Of a DNA stretch of 64,000 bases, positions 16,731-26,184 are shown piece after piece. Each line of letters opens with the position of its first letter. Position 1 is the first letter of the stretch. Below the pieces are notes generated by a model, which worked only from the letters and a program-made list of their open reading frames with translations, was not told the origin of the DNA and did no database searches. Origin of the DNA: Rhizobium leguminosarum bv. trifolii WSM2297 (GTDB lineage: Bacteria; Pseudomonadota; Alphaproteobacteria; Rhizobiales; Rhizobiaceae); the NCBI RefSeq assembly GCF_000271845.1, contig NZ_JH719393.1, positions 1,890,442-1,954,441 of the forward strand, read 5' to 3'. Both the position numbers and the translations under genes were made by a program.

Positions 16731-17729
16731 ATGTCCGAAACTAGCCATGCGCCATTCTCGTTTCGGTTTCGCGGTTCTTCGTTCGACAACATGGTCGAAA
16801 CGCTCGGCGGCGCCTTCGGCGCATTCGATGCCGCGCCTGTCGGACGCGCCCAGGACTTCCACTGGGGGTTGGATTTTTCCGCCAGTGACAGCGCTGTCCT
16901 GCTGACCGGATATCACGAGGCGGAGTTTCAGTTCAATATCGAGCCAACCGTCGATACGGCGGAGTATCTGTCGATCGTCGTGCCGCGCAGCGGCGGCATG
17001 GGGGTGGCATATGGATCCCGCGTCGCCGAGGCGGGAGAAGGAAAACTGCTTCTTTATAATAATTTCGAACCAGACAGCGTCATCATGTACGGCCAGTCGA
17101 ATGTCATCGACGAATTGCTGATCAACTGGTCGGTGATCCTGCAGACGATCGGCCAGACGTTCGAAATACCGTTCAGCGGCTCTCTCGATCTGCTGCCCGA
17201 GTTGGATCTGTCGACGCCGGTCGGCCGGACGATCGGCAATTTGACCGAAACGATCGCCATCGGCATGCGCGACGACGGCCCCTTGCTGCAGTCGCCGATC
17301 GCCATGGCGCATATGACGCAGGCGCTGGCCGATCTTGTCGTGCGCATGGTGCCTAACCGACTGTCGCATTTCCTCGACAAGGGGCCTGCCCTCATCGCTC
17401 CCCGCCATGTGCGCAAGGCGATCGAATTCATGCAGGCCAATATCGACCAGCCGATCACCATGCCGAAGGTCGCCGAAGCGGCCGGCGTCTCCAGCCGGGC
17501 GCTCGAAACCGGCTTCCGTGCCTTCAGGGGCACCTCTCCCGCCGTCTATCTGCTGACACTTCGTCTGCGCGCGGCGCGCCAGGACTTGCTCGATCCGGAG
17601 AGCACCGAAACCATGAAGACGATCTGTCTCAAATGGGGCTTCTTCCACTTCGGCCGGTTTTCCGCGGTCTATAAATCGACCTATGGGGAATATCCTTCCG
17701 ACACCAGGAAGCGCGTCGGCCGTCGATAA
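16731..17729 (+). CDS. AraC family transcriptional regulator
   Basis: The 332-residue protein has an N-terminal sensing domain of the AraC_binding_2 kind (about 30-200) and a C-terminal double HTH (about 225-325, MPKVAEAAGVSSRALETGFRAFRG and the second helix pair FFHFGRFSAVYKSTYGEYP). The ATG at 16731 follows AAGGGGAGCAGC. It is convergent with the small gene at 17798-18082, and no target operon is obvious. It could act on the molybdopterin oxidoreductase set or on distant genes. Confidence 0.87.
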   Translation: MSETSHAPFSFRFRGSSFDNMVETLGGAFGAFDAAPVGRAQDFHWGLDFSASDSAVLLTGYHEAEFQFNIEPTVDTAEYLSIVVPRSGGMGVAYGSRVAEAGEGKLLLYNNFEPDSVIMYGQSNVIDELLINWSVILQTIGQTFEIPFSGSLDLLPELDLSTPVGRTIGNLTETIAIGMRDDGPLLQSPIAMAHMTQALADLVVRMVPNRLSHFLDKGPALIAPRHVRKAIEFMQANIDQPITMPKVAEAAGVSSRALETGFRAFRGTSPAVYLLTLRLRAARQDLLDPESTETMKTICLKWGFFHFGRFSAVYKSTYGEYPSDTRKRVGRR

Positions 17730-17797
17730 AGCATATTGTCAGGAAGTGTGCGGGGGGTCCGGGACAATGCATAAAAACAAGGAGCGAAAGCCCTCGC

Positions 17798-18082
17798 TTA
17801 CGGCGACGTAGACGGCGGCAACATATAGTGCACTCTCATCGTCCGCGGATCCCGCTTGACGATCTCAAGCACGTCTTGGCTCTCCGCCAGCGCATTGAGT
17901 TCACGCAGTACGAGGGAATGGGCGATCCCCAGCTTGCGCGCAAAGACGCGGCTGTCGCGCGCGATCCCGAGTTCGGCGGCAACGAGGAGACCGGCCTGGA
18001 TGGATGTCAGCCTGATATCGCCCTCTTGCGCTGAAGCGACGAGGGCGAGAAACCGATCGACGTCGGCCGGCTCTTCACTCAC
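17798..18082 (-). CDS. Small helical protein coupled to the FdhF-like oxidoreductase
   Basis: The 94-residue protein is alpha-helical with a winged-helix feel (VFARKLGIAHSLVLRELNALAE followed by a short strand-rich end). Its ATG overlaps the TGA of the upstream oxidoreductase gene as ATGA, so the two are translationally coupled. I recall small proteins of this sort beside FdhF/YdeP genes in rhizobia, but the family has no function I can name. It may be a regulator or an assembly factor. Confidence 0.7.
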   Translation of the reverse strand: MSEEPADVDRFLALVASAQEGDIRLTSIQAGLLVAAELGIARDSRVFARKLGIAHSLVLRELNALAESQDVLEIVKRDPRTMRVHYMLPPSTSP

Positions 18083-20376
18083 GAGGCGTTTCGCCCGCGG
18101 AAGGACACCATGATCGACTTCGAGGTCGGCGTATCGCTTTCCTTGCCGGCGCTGCCGAGCGGCACCAGCACGTTCAGCTCGGGATAATAACCGGCGATGC
18201 TGCCCCGCGGAATGTCATAGGGCACCAGGCGGAAATCCTCAGCGATGCGCTCGATGCCATCATCATGCTCGCCGATCACGTCGACCCGGTCACCGGCCTC
18301 GGCATTCATCGCCTTCAGGTCGGCGGGATGAATGAAAATGACCTGCCGTTCTCCGTAGACGCCACGATATCGGTCATCGAGACCGTAGACCGTCGTATTG
18401 TATTGATCATGCGACCGGAAAGTCTGCAGGGCAAAACGATGCCCCTCACCCTTTCGCGCACGCTGATGCACCGTCTCCTCGGGAAGCGCCTCGGAGGAGA
18501 ATGAGGCCTTGCCCGCCGGCGTATCCCACTCGCGATGGGCCGCCGCATTGCGCAGGTGGAAACCGCGCGGCTTGCGCAGGCGCTGATTGTAGTTTTCGAA
18601 GCCCGGAATGGTCGCCTCGATATGATCGCGGATAAGGTCGTAATCCTCGGCGAGCTCCGCCCAGTCGACCACGGCGGAACCGACCGTCGCTTCCGCAATG
18701 CCGGCAATGATGGCGACTTCCGACAGCAGGTGCGGCGAGGCCGGACGATTGATGCCGGCGGAGCCGTGCACCATGCTCATCGAATCCTCAACGCTGATGA
18801 GCTGGGACTTGCCGGCTTCGTTGAGGTCCATCTCGGTGCGTCCGAGGCAGGGCAGGATGAAGGCCGCCTCGCCCGGCATGAGATGCGAATGGTTGGGTTT
18901 GGTCGCGATGTGCACCGTCAGCTTCAGCTGCCGAAGCGCCTTTTCAACCAGGGCGCTGTCGGGCGTGGCGCGCGCGAAATTGCCGCCAAGCCCGATGAAG
19001 GCTTCGGCCGAGCCGTCGAGCATCGCGCCGATCGCGGCAAGGACATTGTGGCCATGTTCGCGGGGAACGGTGAAACGGAAGTGTTTCTCCAGCGCATCGA
19101 GGAAATCGTCCGCCGGCTTTTCGTTGATGCCGACGGTGCGGTCGCCCTGCACGTTGGAATGGCCGCGCACCGGGCAAAGACCGGCGCCCGGCTTGCCGAT
19201 ATTGCCGCGCAGGAACATGAAATTGGCGATCTCGCGGATCGTCGCGACCGAATGAAGATGCTGGGTGACACCCATCGCCCAGGTGCAGATGACGCGTTCG
19301 GCGTTGATATAGACATCGGCTGCCCGTTCGATCTCTTCCCGGCTCAGTCCCGATTGGTCCTCGATCTCAGCCCAGCTCGTCGCCTCGACCGCTACCTGAT
19401 ACGCCTGAAAATCCACGCAGTGTTCGGTGAGAAATGCATGGTCGAGAACGGAGGGAAGACCGGCGGCGACCGCTTTGTCTTCCGCGGCGAGCACAGCCTT
19501 CGCCATCCCCCGAACCGCGGCCATGTCGCCGCCGAGATCCGGCTGCAGGTATAGGCTGGCGATCTCGGTCGAACCGCCCCGCAGCATCTCGATCTTGTCC
19601 TGCGGATCGGAAAAACGCTCCAGGCCGCGCTCGCGGATGGGGTTGAAGACGACGACACGCGCGCCGCGGATCGCCGCCCGGCGCAGGTCGCCGAGCATTC
19701 GCGGATGGTTGGTGCCCGGGTTCTGCCCGATGACGAAGATCGCGTCCGCCTCTTCGAAATCCTCCAGCAGCACCGTGCCCTTGCCGACGCCGACGGCTTG
19801 GTGCATGGCGATGCCGCTTGCTTCGTGGCACATGTTGGAGCAATCGGGAAAATTGTTGGTGCCGTAGACGCGCACGAACAGCTGGTACAGGAAGGCGGCT
19901 TCGTTGCTGGCCCGGCCCGAGGTGTAGAATTCCGCCCGGTTGGGGGTATCGAGGCCCTTCAGGATGCTGCCGATCTCGGCAAAGGCATCCTCCCACGAAA
20001 CCGGCAGATAACGGTCGCTCGCCGCATCATAGCGCATCGGATGCGTGAGGCGGCCGTTGAGTTCCAGTTCATAATCTGACCGCCGGCGAAGCTCAGACAC
20101 CGTATTGTCAGCGAAGAAGGCCGGCGTTGCCCGCTTTTCCGTCGCCTCCCAGGCGACCGCCTTGACGCCGTTTTCGCAAAACTCGAACGACGATCCGTGT
20201 TCCGGATCGCCCCAGGCGCAGCCCGGGCAATCGAACCCATCGGGCTGGTTCGCTTTCAGCATGGTGCGTGCGCCTGAAATGGGCATGCCGCTTTGCAGCA
20301 ATTGCTTGCCGCAGCTCTTTAGAGCGCCCCAACCGCCGGCTGCCGCCGATTTTTTGCCGATGAATTTTGTATCCAT
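18079..20376 (-). CDS. FdhF/YdeP family molybdopterin oxidoreductase (formate dehydrogenase-like)
   Basis: The 765-residue protein begins with a DCPGCAW...FC cysteine set (about residues 50-67) and continues with the molybdopterin domains (EFYTSGRASNEAAFLYQLF, then the Cys-containing NNFPDCSNMCHEASG) and the C-terminal dinucleotide-binding domain (RHQ-type segments near FALQTFRSHDQYNTTVYG). Size and layout match the YdeP/FdhF-like group, whose physiological substrate is usually not established. Formate oxidation would complete formaldehyde oxidation begun at 3051-5643, but this is inference. No fdhD or NAD-linked subunit genes are adjacent. Confidence 0.82.
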   Translation of the reverse strand: MDTKFIGKKSAAAGGWGALKSCGKQLLQSGMPISGARTMLKANQPDGFDCPGCAWGDPEHGSSFEFCENGVKAVAWEATEKRATPAFFADNTVSELRRRSDYELELNGRLTHPMRYDAASDRYLPVSWEDAFAEIGSILKGLDTPNRAEFYTSGRASNEAAFLYQLFVRVYGTNNFPDCSNMCHEASGIAMHQAVGVGKGTVLLEDFEEADAIFVIGQNPGTNHPRMLGDLRRAAIRGARVVVFNPIRERGLERFSDPQDKIEMLRGGSTEIASLYLQPDLGGDMAAVRGMAKAVLAAEDKAVAAGLPSVLDHAFLTEHCVDFQAYQVAVEATSWAEIEDQSGLSREEIERAADVYINAERVICTWAMGVTQHLHSVATIREIANFMFLRGNIGKPGAGLCPVRGHSNVQGDRTVGINEKPADDFLDALEKHFRFTVPREHGHNVLAAIGAMLDGSAEAFIGLGGNFARATPDSALVEKALRQLKLTVHIATKPNHSHLMPGEAAFILPCLGRTEMDLNEAGKSQLISVEDSMSMVHGSAGINRPASPHLLSEVAIIAGIAEATVGSAVVDWAELAEDYDLIRDHIEATIPGFENYNQRLRKPRGFHLRNAAAHREWDTPAGKASFSSEALPEETVHQRARKGEGHRFALQTFRSHDQYNTTVYGLDDRYRGVYGERQVIFIHPADLKAMNAEAGDRVDVIGEHDDGIERIAEDFRLVPYDIPRGSIAGYYPELNVLVPLGSAGKESDTPTSKSIMVSFRGRNAS

Positions 20377-20462
20377 GCGCCTCTGTATTGTCGAAGCGCT
20401 AGAAACATCAAGGCCACAGAAATGATGGTTCGATAGAAAAAATCTATCGAAGCAGGATCCGG

Positions 20463-22391
20463 TTAACCGGCTTCCTTCACGGCATGCCGTTCGCCATTGG
20501 GCGAATGGGCCAGAATGCGGTTGCGGCCCTGGGTCTTAGCCTCATAGAGCGCGGCGTCGGCTTCGGTCAGAAGACGGTTCGGGTTGGTTCGAAGAACGGC
20601 TCCGGTCGCGCAGGAGATGCCGATGCTCGCCGTCACCCGGGCGAATTCGCTGCCGGAATGAGCGATATTCTCCTGGGCCAGGCGACGGGCGAATTGCTCG
20701 GCGACGATCATTGCGCCTTTGGCGCTGGTGTCGGGGAGGAACACCACGAATTCCTCACCGCCGTAACGGGCGACGATGTCTGCCGGCCGGCTGACCGATT
20801 GGCGCAGGCACTTGCTGACGTCACGCAGGCATTGGTCTCCGGCGGGATGACCATAAGTGTCGTTATAGGCCTTGAAGCGGTCGATATCGACCATCAGCAG
20901 GCTGAACGGCGTGTTCTTTCTGGCGCTGCCTGCGGTCTCGCGGGCGAAAGCTTCGTCGAAGGCGCGGCGGTTGACCATGCCGGTGAGGCCATCGGTTTCG
21001 GCAAGGCTCTTCAACTGCTCCGCCGACAGCCTGAGCGCGATTTCCGCCTGTTTCGTCGCCGTGATGTCGGAGACGACGGCCATGGCCGTGCCATCCTCGG
21101 CAAGCCTTGTCCGGATGCTGCGCCAGTCGCCGTTATGAAGCTGAACCTCTTCGTCCTTGTTGCTGTGCAGCGAGGCACTGGCGGCCTTGATCCACCCGTC
21201 CACATCCTCGGGGATACCGGGCCGCTCGCCGGTTTCGGCGACGCGGCGCAGGATGTCGCTAATATGGGCCCCGACCACACGGGCCTCTCCGGAGAGCGGG
21301 AAGGCATTGCGATACTGCTCATTGCAAAAGAGGATAAAACCATTGCGGTCGTACATGGCGATGCCATCGGACATGCCGGCCATCGCATGCGAAAGTAGGT
21401 TCTTGCTTTCACGCAATTCCCGCTCCAGGGCGGTGCGCTCGGTAACATCGCGCGTTACCCCGGCAAGGCCGATCACCCGCCCCTGCTTGTCACGCAGCGG
21501 CACCTTGGAAGCGAGCAGGAATCTGCCTTCGATATACTCGGTGGAATCGATCAGCGGCGCTCCGGTGTCCATGACCTGCTGCTCGAGATAATATAATTCC
21601 TCGGCGAGCGGCCGCGACATCAGATTGAAATCCGATAATCCGGTCATCTCCGCCGTCGTCCTGAAACGGAAGAGACGGGTCATGTTTTCATTGACGGTGA
21701 TGAACCGGCTGTTTCGGTCCTTCACATAGAGATAATCGGGCGACTGCGAAAATGCGGTCACCAATATGCTTCGCTCCAGCTCCCATTGCTGCGTCTTCAG
21801 CAGAACGAAACCGCCGAGAACAGTCGCGAGGCAATTCAGTGCGATCAGGGGAAAACCGACGCCGGCCAGCACATGGGCATTCACCAAGGTGGGAAGCACG
21901 GCCATCGACAGGACCAATGCAGCGCCAAGGGCAAGGCTGAGCAGCGCAACGTCCTTAAGCCCTGGTGATCTCTTGCGGGTCCAGAAATGACCGGCCAAAC
22001 CGATGCCGACCGCGACGGCCATTGTGATGATACCGTCGACCATCGCTGTGCCGCCGACGGCAAAACGAAAGGCCATCGCCAGCGCCGCGGCAAAAGCCGC
22101 CGCGATCGGCCCCCCGAACATGCCGGCCAATGCAAGCGGCGAAAAACGCAGGTCGATATAGATGCCGGGATGGAATTCAATGGCCAGCAATATGGATCCG
22201 ATGGAGGCGCCGCCGGCTATGATTCCGAAAGCAATTTTTTCCTGCCTGAAGGACCGGCGCTGAAACTCGATCGAAAAAAGCGCCCAGAGCGAAATTGCCA
22301 GGCACACGAAAGAAAGGTTGCCACCGAATTGCGTCCAATTGCCATTCACCGCGCTGGATCCACCTTCCATTTCATGTAACGAACTCACCAT
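20463..22391 (-). CDS. Membrane diguanylate cyclase: 5TMR-LYT-like sensor, two PAS domains, GGDEF
   Basis: From the start at 22391 the protein has 642 residues. About residues 24-195 form five to six membrane helices like the LytS/YhcK receptor module, followed by two PAS domains (about 210-320 and 335-450) and a GGDEF domain (about 465-625). The active-site loop reads RYGGEEF, so it should make cyclic di-GMP. The frame is open to 22544, and starts at 22451, 22391 and 22370 are all possible, none with a strong ribosome site. I chose 22391 because the preceding residues look untranslated. No EAL domain is present. Confidence 0.85.
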   Translation of the reverse strand: MVSSLHEMEGGSSAVNGNWTQFGGNLSFVCLAISLWALFSIEFQRRSFRQEKIAFGIIAGGASIGSILLAIEFHPGIYIDLRFSPLALAGMFGGPIAAAFAAALAMAFRFAVGGTAMVDGIITMAVAVGIGLAGHFWTRKRSPGLKDVALLSLALGAALVLSMAVLPTLVNAHVLAGVGFPLIALNCLATVLGGFVLLKTQQWELERSILVTAFSQSPDYLYVKDRNSRFITVNENMTRLFRFRTTAEMTGLSDFNLMSRPLAEELYYLEQQVMDTGAPLIDSTEYIEGRFLLASKVPLRDKQGRVIGLAGVTRDVTERTALERELRESKNLLSHAMAGMSDGIAMYDRNGFILFCNEQYRNAFPLSGEARVVGAHISDILRRVAETGERPGIPEDVDGWIKAASASLHSNKDEEVQLHNGDWRSIRTRLAEDGTAMAVVSDITATKQAEIALRLSAEQLKSLAETDGLTGMVNRRAFDEAFARETAGSARKNTPFSLLMVDIDRFKAYNDTYGHPAGDQCLRDVSKCLRQSVSRPADIVARYGGEEFVVFLPDTSAKGAMIVAEQFARRLAQENIAHSGSEFARVTASIGISCATGAVLRTNPNRLLTEADAALYEAKTQGRNRILAHSPNGERHAVKEAG

Positions 22392-22672
22392 AGGCGAAAC
22401 TGGTTTGAGCTTGGTTAAACGGCTGCATTTTCCGATCTCATGGGGCGGCATGGAGTATCGACCAGCCAAGGTCTGGCACGCCGGCCATAATGCATGCTCA
22501 ACAAACGCCCTGCTCTTCGTCCGGACATGGTTGCGACGGCGCAATATTGCGCTATTCGGATAGGCCTGCGCAATCGGACCATTATTGCGCGACCAAAAGG
22601 CTCACAGATGCCGATGGTTGCAGCGCGTTCCGCTGCCCCAGGCCAATGCCGGCATGGCCCGCCGGGCCTGCG

Positions 22673-24115
22673 TTACTTGCAGATCGCCCCGGCCAGAAAG
22701 CCGCGCATCGCCTCGCCAAAGGGCGGCCGCATCATATATTCCGCCTCCACCATCTTGCTCTGGCGATAGACGGCGCGCGGATGCGAGAAGGTGAGGAAAC
22801 CGAACTTGCCGTGATAGGCGCCCATGCCGGAGTGGCCGACGCCGCCGAAAGGCAGGCCTTCGGCCGTGACGTGGCTCATGCAGTCGTTGACCGTCACCCC
22901 GCCGGACGTCGTATTGTCGAGAACGCGGCGCTCCTCTTCGCCATCCTGGCTGAAATAATAGAGAGCGAGCGGCCGCGGCCGGGCGTTGATGCGATCGATG
23001 ACGTCGGCGATATCGCGATAGGCAAGAACCGGCAGCACCGGCCCGAAGATTTCCTCCTGCAGCGCACGCATATCTTCGGTGGGATCGAGGATCAGGATCG
23101 GCGGCATGCGATGGGTCGGTTGCTGCGAAAAACTCTCTCCCGCCGGATTGATCTCGACGATACGGGCGCCCTTGGCCCTGGCGTCGTCGACCAGGCCCTG
23201 GACGCGGGCATGATGGCGGCCATTGACGATCGAAGTGTAATCCGGATTTTCCTTCAGCGTCGGATACATTGCGGCGACCGCCGCCACCGCATGTTCGGCA
23301 AAGGCTTCGACGCTTTCCGCCGGCACGTAGACATGATCCGGCGCCAGGCAGATCTGGCCGGCGTTCAGCGTCTTGACCGTCATGACGCGCCGCGCCGCAT
23401 CTGCCAGATCGGCCGAGCGGCCGACGATAACAGGCGACTTGCCGCCGAGCTCGAGCGTCAGCGGCGTCAGGTTTTCCGCCGCCGCGCGCATGACGTGATG
23501 GGCGACCGCGGTGCCGCCGGTGAAGATCAGGTGGTCGAAAGCAAGTGATGTGAAGGCCGTGCCAGTGGCCGGTCCGCCCTGCACAACCGCGATCTCCGCT
23601 TCGTCGAAGGCGCGAGCGATGAGTTCCGCCATCAGCGCTGATGAAGCCGGTGTCACCTCCGACGGTTTGATCATGGCCCGATTGCCGGCGGCGAGAATGC
23701 CGGCAAGCGGCGCAAGGGCGAGCTGATAGGGGAAATTCCAGGGGCTGAGGATTCCGACAACGCCTTTCGGCTGATAGACCACTTTGGCGACCGCATCGGG
23801 GAACCGTGCCTCGTGTTCTTCCGGCTTCAGCCATTCGGCGAGATGGGCCTTGGCATATTTGAGCGAACCGACGCAGGTGAAGACGTCGAGAAGCAGGCTC
23901 GCCTCGACACTGCGGCTGCCGAAATCCTCCGAGAGCGCCGCGGCAATCGCGTCCTTGTTGTCGACGAGAAGGGCGATGACGCGGTCGATGCGATCGATGC
24001 GGGTTTCAATGCTTGGCGGCCCTTCCGTAAGGAAAGACATTCTTTGCCGGCTAAGCAGAGCCTTCATGGCATCGGCGCTGGTATCGGTGGCGGTGATCGG
24101 GGTGACGGTGTTCAT
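22673..24115 (-). CDS. calB: Coniferyl aldehyde dehydrogenase
   Basis: The 480-residue aldehyde dehydrogenase has the catalytic Cys in NAGQICLAPDH (about 264), the active-site Glu in LELGGKSP (about 230) and the membrane-type C-terminal stretch with AEYMMRPPFG. The full pattern (PKGVVGILSPWNFPYQLALAP, FTSLAFDHLIFTGGT) is that of the CalB/class III branch that oxidises coniferaldehyde to ferulate. It is the last gene of the leftward operon with feruloyl-CoA synthetase, hydratase-lyase and alcohol dehydrogenase. Activity on other aryl or alkyl aldehydes cannot be excluded. Confidence 0.88.
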   Translation of the reverse strand: MNTVTPITATDTSADAMKALLSRQRMSFLTEGPPSIETRIDRIDRVIALLVDNKDAIAAALSEDFGSRSVEASLLLDVFTCVGSLKYAKAHLAEWLKPEEHEARFPDAVAKVVYQPKGVVGILSPWNFPYQLALAPLAGILAAGNRAMIKPSEVTPASSALMAELIARAFDEAEIAVVQGGPATGTAFTSLAFDHLIFTGGTAVAHHVMRAAAENLTPLTLELGGKSPVIVGRSADLADAARRVMTVKTLNAGQICLAPDHVYVPAESVEAFAEHAVAAVAAMYPTLKENPDYTSIVNGRHHARVQGLVDDARAKGARIVEINPAGESFSQQPTHRMPPILILDPTEDMRALQEEIFGPVLPVLAYRDIADVIDRINARPRPLALYYFSQDGEEERRVLDNTTSGGVTVNDCMSHVTAEGLPFGGVGHSGMGAYHGKFGFLTFSHPRAVYRQSKMVEAEYMMRPPFGEAMRGFLAGAICK

Positions 24116-24136
24116 TGTTTCCTCCCTTGAACGGTG

Positions 24137-25243
24137 TCAGGCGGCCGGCTGGCGCACGACCGGTTTCAGCACGATGCCTTTTTCCGAATCCTCCACCGCC
24201 CGGTTGATGTCGGCGAAATCGTAGAAGGTAACGAGCCTGTCGAAGGGAAAGCGGCCCTGTCTGTGAAGGTCGATCAGCAGAGGGATCAGCACATCGGGAT
24301 TGGAATCGCCCTCGACGATGCCGCGCACCCGGCGTCCGCCAGACAGGATATGGGTGAGGTCGAGCGTCAGCGTCGCCCCGTGAGGCGAAGCGCCGACGAT
24401 GCCGCAGGTGCCGCGCGGCGCGAGCACCCGTACGCATTGATCGATCACGGCAGGCACGCCGGAGGCATCGATCGCATAATCGACGCCGGCGACGGTCAGC
24501 GCCATGATCGCGACAACCGCGTCGCCCGACTTGCCGTTGACGATATCGGTCGCGCCGAGTTCGGCGGCAAGCGCCAGCCGCGTCTCGTTGATGTCGACGG
24601 CGATGATTTTGGAGGCGCCGACGATCCTTGCCGCCATGACGGCGGCAAGACCGACCGAACCCATGCCGAAGACCGCGATCATCTTTCCCGGTTCAACCTT
24701 GAGCGCATTCATCACAGCACCCGCGCCGGTCTGGATGCCGCAGGCGAGCGGCCCGAGCAGCGTGAGATCGGCATCGCTCGGCACTTTCACGATATTGCGC
24801 TCATGGCAGAGCGCGTGGCTGGCGAAAGAGGACTGTCCGAAAATATTGCCGTGAACGCGTTCCCCTCGATAGGAGAGCCCGCTCGAACCATCTGCGCGCG
24901 CACCGAAGAAATTGCGCGGGAAGAATTCGTGGCAATAGGTCTCCTCGTGATCGTTGCAGCTCGGGCAATGACCGCAGGAATTGAAGGTCATGACCACGTG
25001 ATCGCCAGGCTTCACCTTGGCAACGCCCGGCCCGACGCGCTCGACGATACCAGCACCTTCATGGCCGAGCACCACCGGCTGCGGCACCGGCAGGTGCTGG
25101 TCGCGCATGACGATATCGGTGTGGCAAACCCCGGTGGCAACGACGCGCACCAGGATTTCCCCCTCGCGCGGCTCCTCCAGATCCAGACTTTCCAGCGAAA
25201 GCGGCATATGCGGCGCACGCGCCACTGCGGCATGGATTTTCAT
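24137..25243 (-). CDS. Zinc-dependent alcohol dehydrogenase (aryl alcohol type)
   Basis: The 368-residue MDR protein has GVCHTD and [12 protein letters not shown] with the catalytic zinc ligands, the structural zinc cysteines in [15 protein letters not shown] (about 90-104), and the Rossmann segment [11 protein letters not shown]. The protein resembles aryl-alcohol dehydrogenases (XylB, AdhP-like). In this operon, coniferyl or benzyl alcohols, or vanillyl alcohol, are likely substrates. It lies 21 bp above calB and 57 bp below the hydratase-lyase gene. Confidence 0.88.
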   Translation of the reverse strand: MKIHAAVARAPHMPLSLESLDLEEPREGEILVRVVATGVCHTDIVMRDQHLPVPQPVVLGHEGAGIVERVGPGVAKVKPGDHVVMTFNSCGHCPSCNDHEETYCHEFFPRNFFGARADGSSGLSYRGERVHGNIFGQSSFASHALCHERNIVKVPSDADLTLLGPLACGIQTGAGAVMNALKVEPGKMIAVFGMGSVGLAAVMAARIVGASKIIAVDINETRLALAAELGATDIVNGKSGDAVVAIMALTVAGVDYAIDASGVPAVIDQCVRVLAPRGTCGIVGASPHGATLTLDLTHILSGGRRVRGIVEGDSNPDVLIPLLIDLHRQGRFPFDRLVTFYDFADINRAVEDSEKGIVLKPVVRQPAA

Positions 25244-25300
25244 TGTTTTCCTCCTCCCGATGATCAGCCCTCAAACGGCCCGGCGTGCCGGGCCATACCT

Positions 25301-26140
25301 TCAACTGCCGCGCTTGTAGGCGCCGAGCCCCGGCTGATAGGTCTTGTCGTCGAGGAACTGTTTCAGCCCCTCGTCGCGCCCCTTGGTTTTGTCGAGAAAC
25401 AGCATCTGTTCTAGCTTGGCGTAGATGTAATCGTCGGCGAGATCCCATGGCAGGTTGCGCACGCGCTTGTAGGTGTCCTTGGCGGCCTTCAGCGTCACCG
25501 GGTTCTTTTCGAGCAGGCTCGCGCAGATCTTGCGGACGCGGGTTTCGAGATCGGCGAGCGGCACGGCCTCGTTGACGAGACCCATTTCCGCCGCCTTGCG
25601 CCCGCCGAACAGTTCACCGGTCATGATGTAGTAGAGGGCATCGCGATGGCGCATCACCTCGGCGACCGCGCGGGTGACATTGCCGCCCGGCAGGATTCCC
25701 CAGTTGATCTCGGAGAGGCCGAAATTCGCCTCCTCGGCGGCGATTGCAAGATCGCAGGAAACCAGCGGCGTGAAGGCGCCGCCGAAGCACCAGCCGTTGA
25801 CCATGGCGATCGTCGGCTTTTCGAAATACATCAGCCGGCTCCACCAGTTGCCGGACTGGCGCCGCGCCTTCAGGGTGGCATCGCGCGGCTTGCCGTCATT
25901 GTCGCGAAAATATTCCTTGAGATCCATGCCGGCCGACCAGGATTGCCCGGCACCGCGCAGGACGAGCACACCGCAGCGCGCGTCACCCTCGAGTTCGTCG
26001 AGCACCTCGAGCATCCGGGCATTGAGAGCCGGGTTCATCGCATTGCGCTTTTCAGGACGGTTGAGGGTCACGAAGGCGATGCCGTTGTCGAAGTCGACAA
26101 GAACCGCCGATTGGTTTTCAGTCTCGTTCTTTTCAGTCAT
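25301..26140 (-). CDS. ech: p-Hydroxycinnamoyl-CoA hydratase/lyase (feruloyl-CoA to vanillin)
   Basis: The true start is 26140 ([10 protein letters not shown]) after GGAG; the frame extends upstream without support. The 279-residue crotonase-fold protein has the HCHL features [32 protein letters not shown] and the catalytic Glu/oxyanion segment [16 protein letters not shown], plus the C-terminal [19 protein letters not shown] seen in HCHL enzymes. It adds water to feruloyl-, caffeoyl- or coumaroyl-CoA and cleaves to the benzaldehyde and acetyl-CoA. It stands between the alcohol dehydrogenase and acyl-CoA ligase genes. Confidence 0.93.
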   Translation of the reverse strand: MTEKNETENQSAVLVDFDNGIAFVTLNRPEKRNAMNPALNARMLEVLDELEGDARCGVLVLRGAGQSWSAGMDLKEYFRDNDGKPRDATLKARRQSGNWWSRLMYFEKPTIAMVNGWCFGGAFTPLVSCDLAIAAEEANFGLSEINWGILPGGNVTRAVAEVMRHRDALYYIMTGELFGGRKAAEMGLVNEAVPLADLETRVRKICASLLEKNPVTLKAAKDTYKRVRNLPWDLADDYIYAKLEQMLFLDKTKGRDEGLKQFLDDKTYQPGLGAYKRGS

Positions 26141-26184
26141 GGGGTCACTCCATTGGTTTCGGCATGAATGCCGGGGCCGCTTGA

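Noticed and set aside
17734..17784. ATTGTC...GACAAT pair as a terminator after the AraC gene
   Set aside because: Only 6 bp with a long loop and no T run; too weak to call.
18535..19554. 339-codon rightward frame over the FdhF-like gene
   Set aside because: Antisense to a long gene with convincing molybdopterin motifs.
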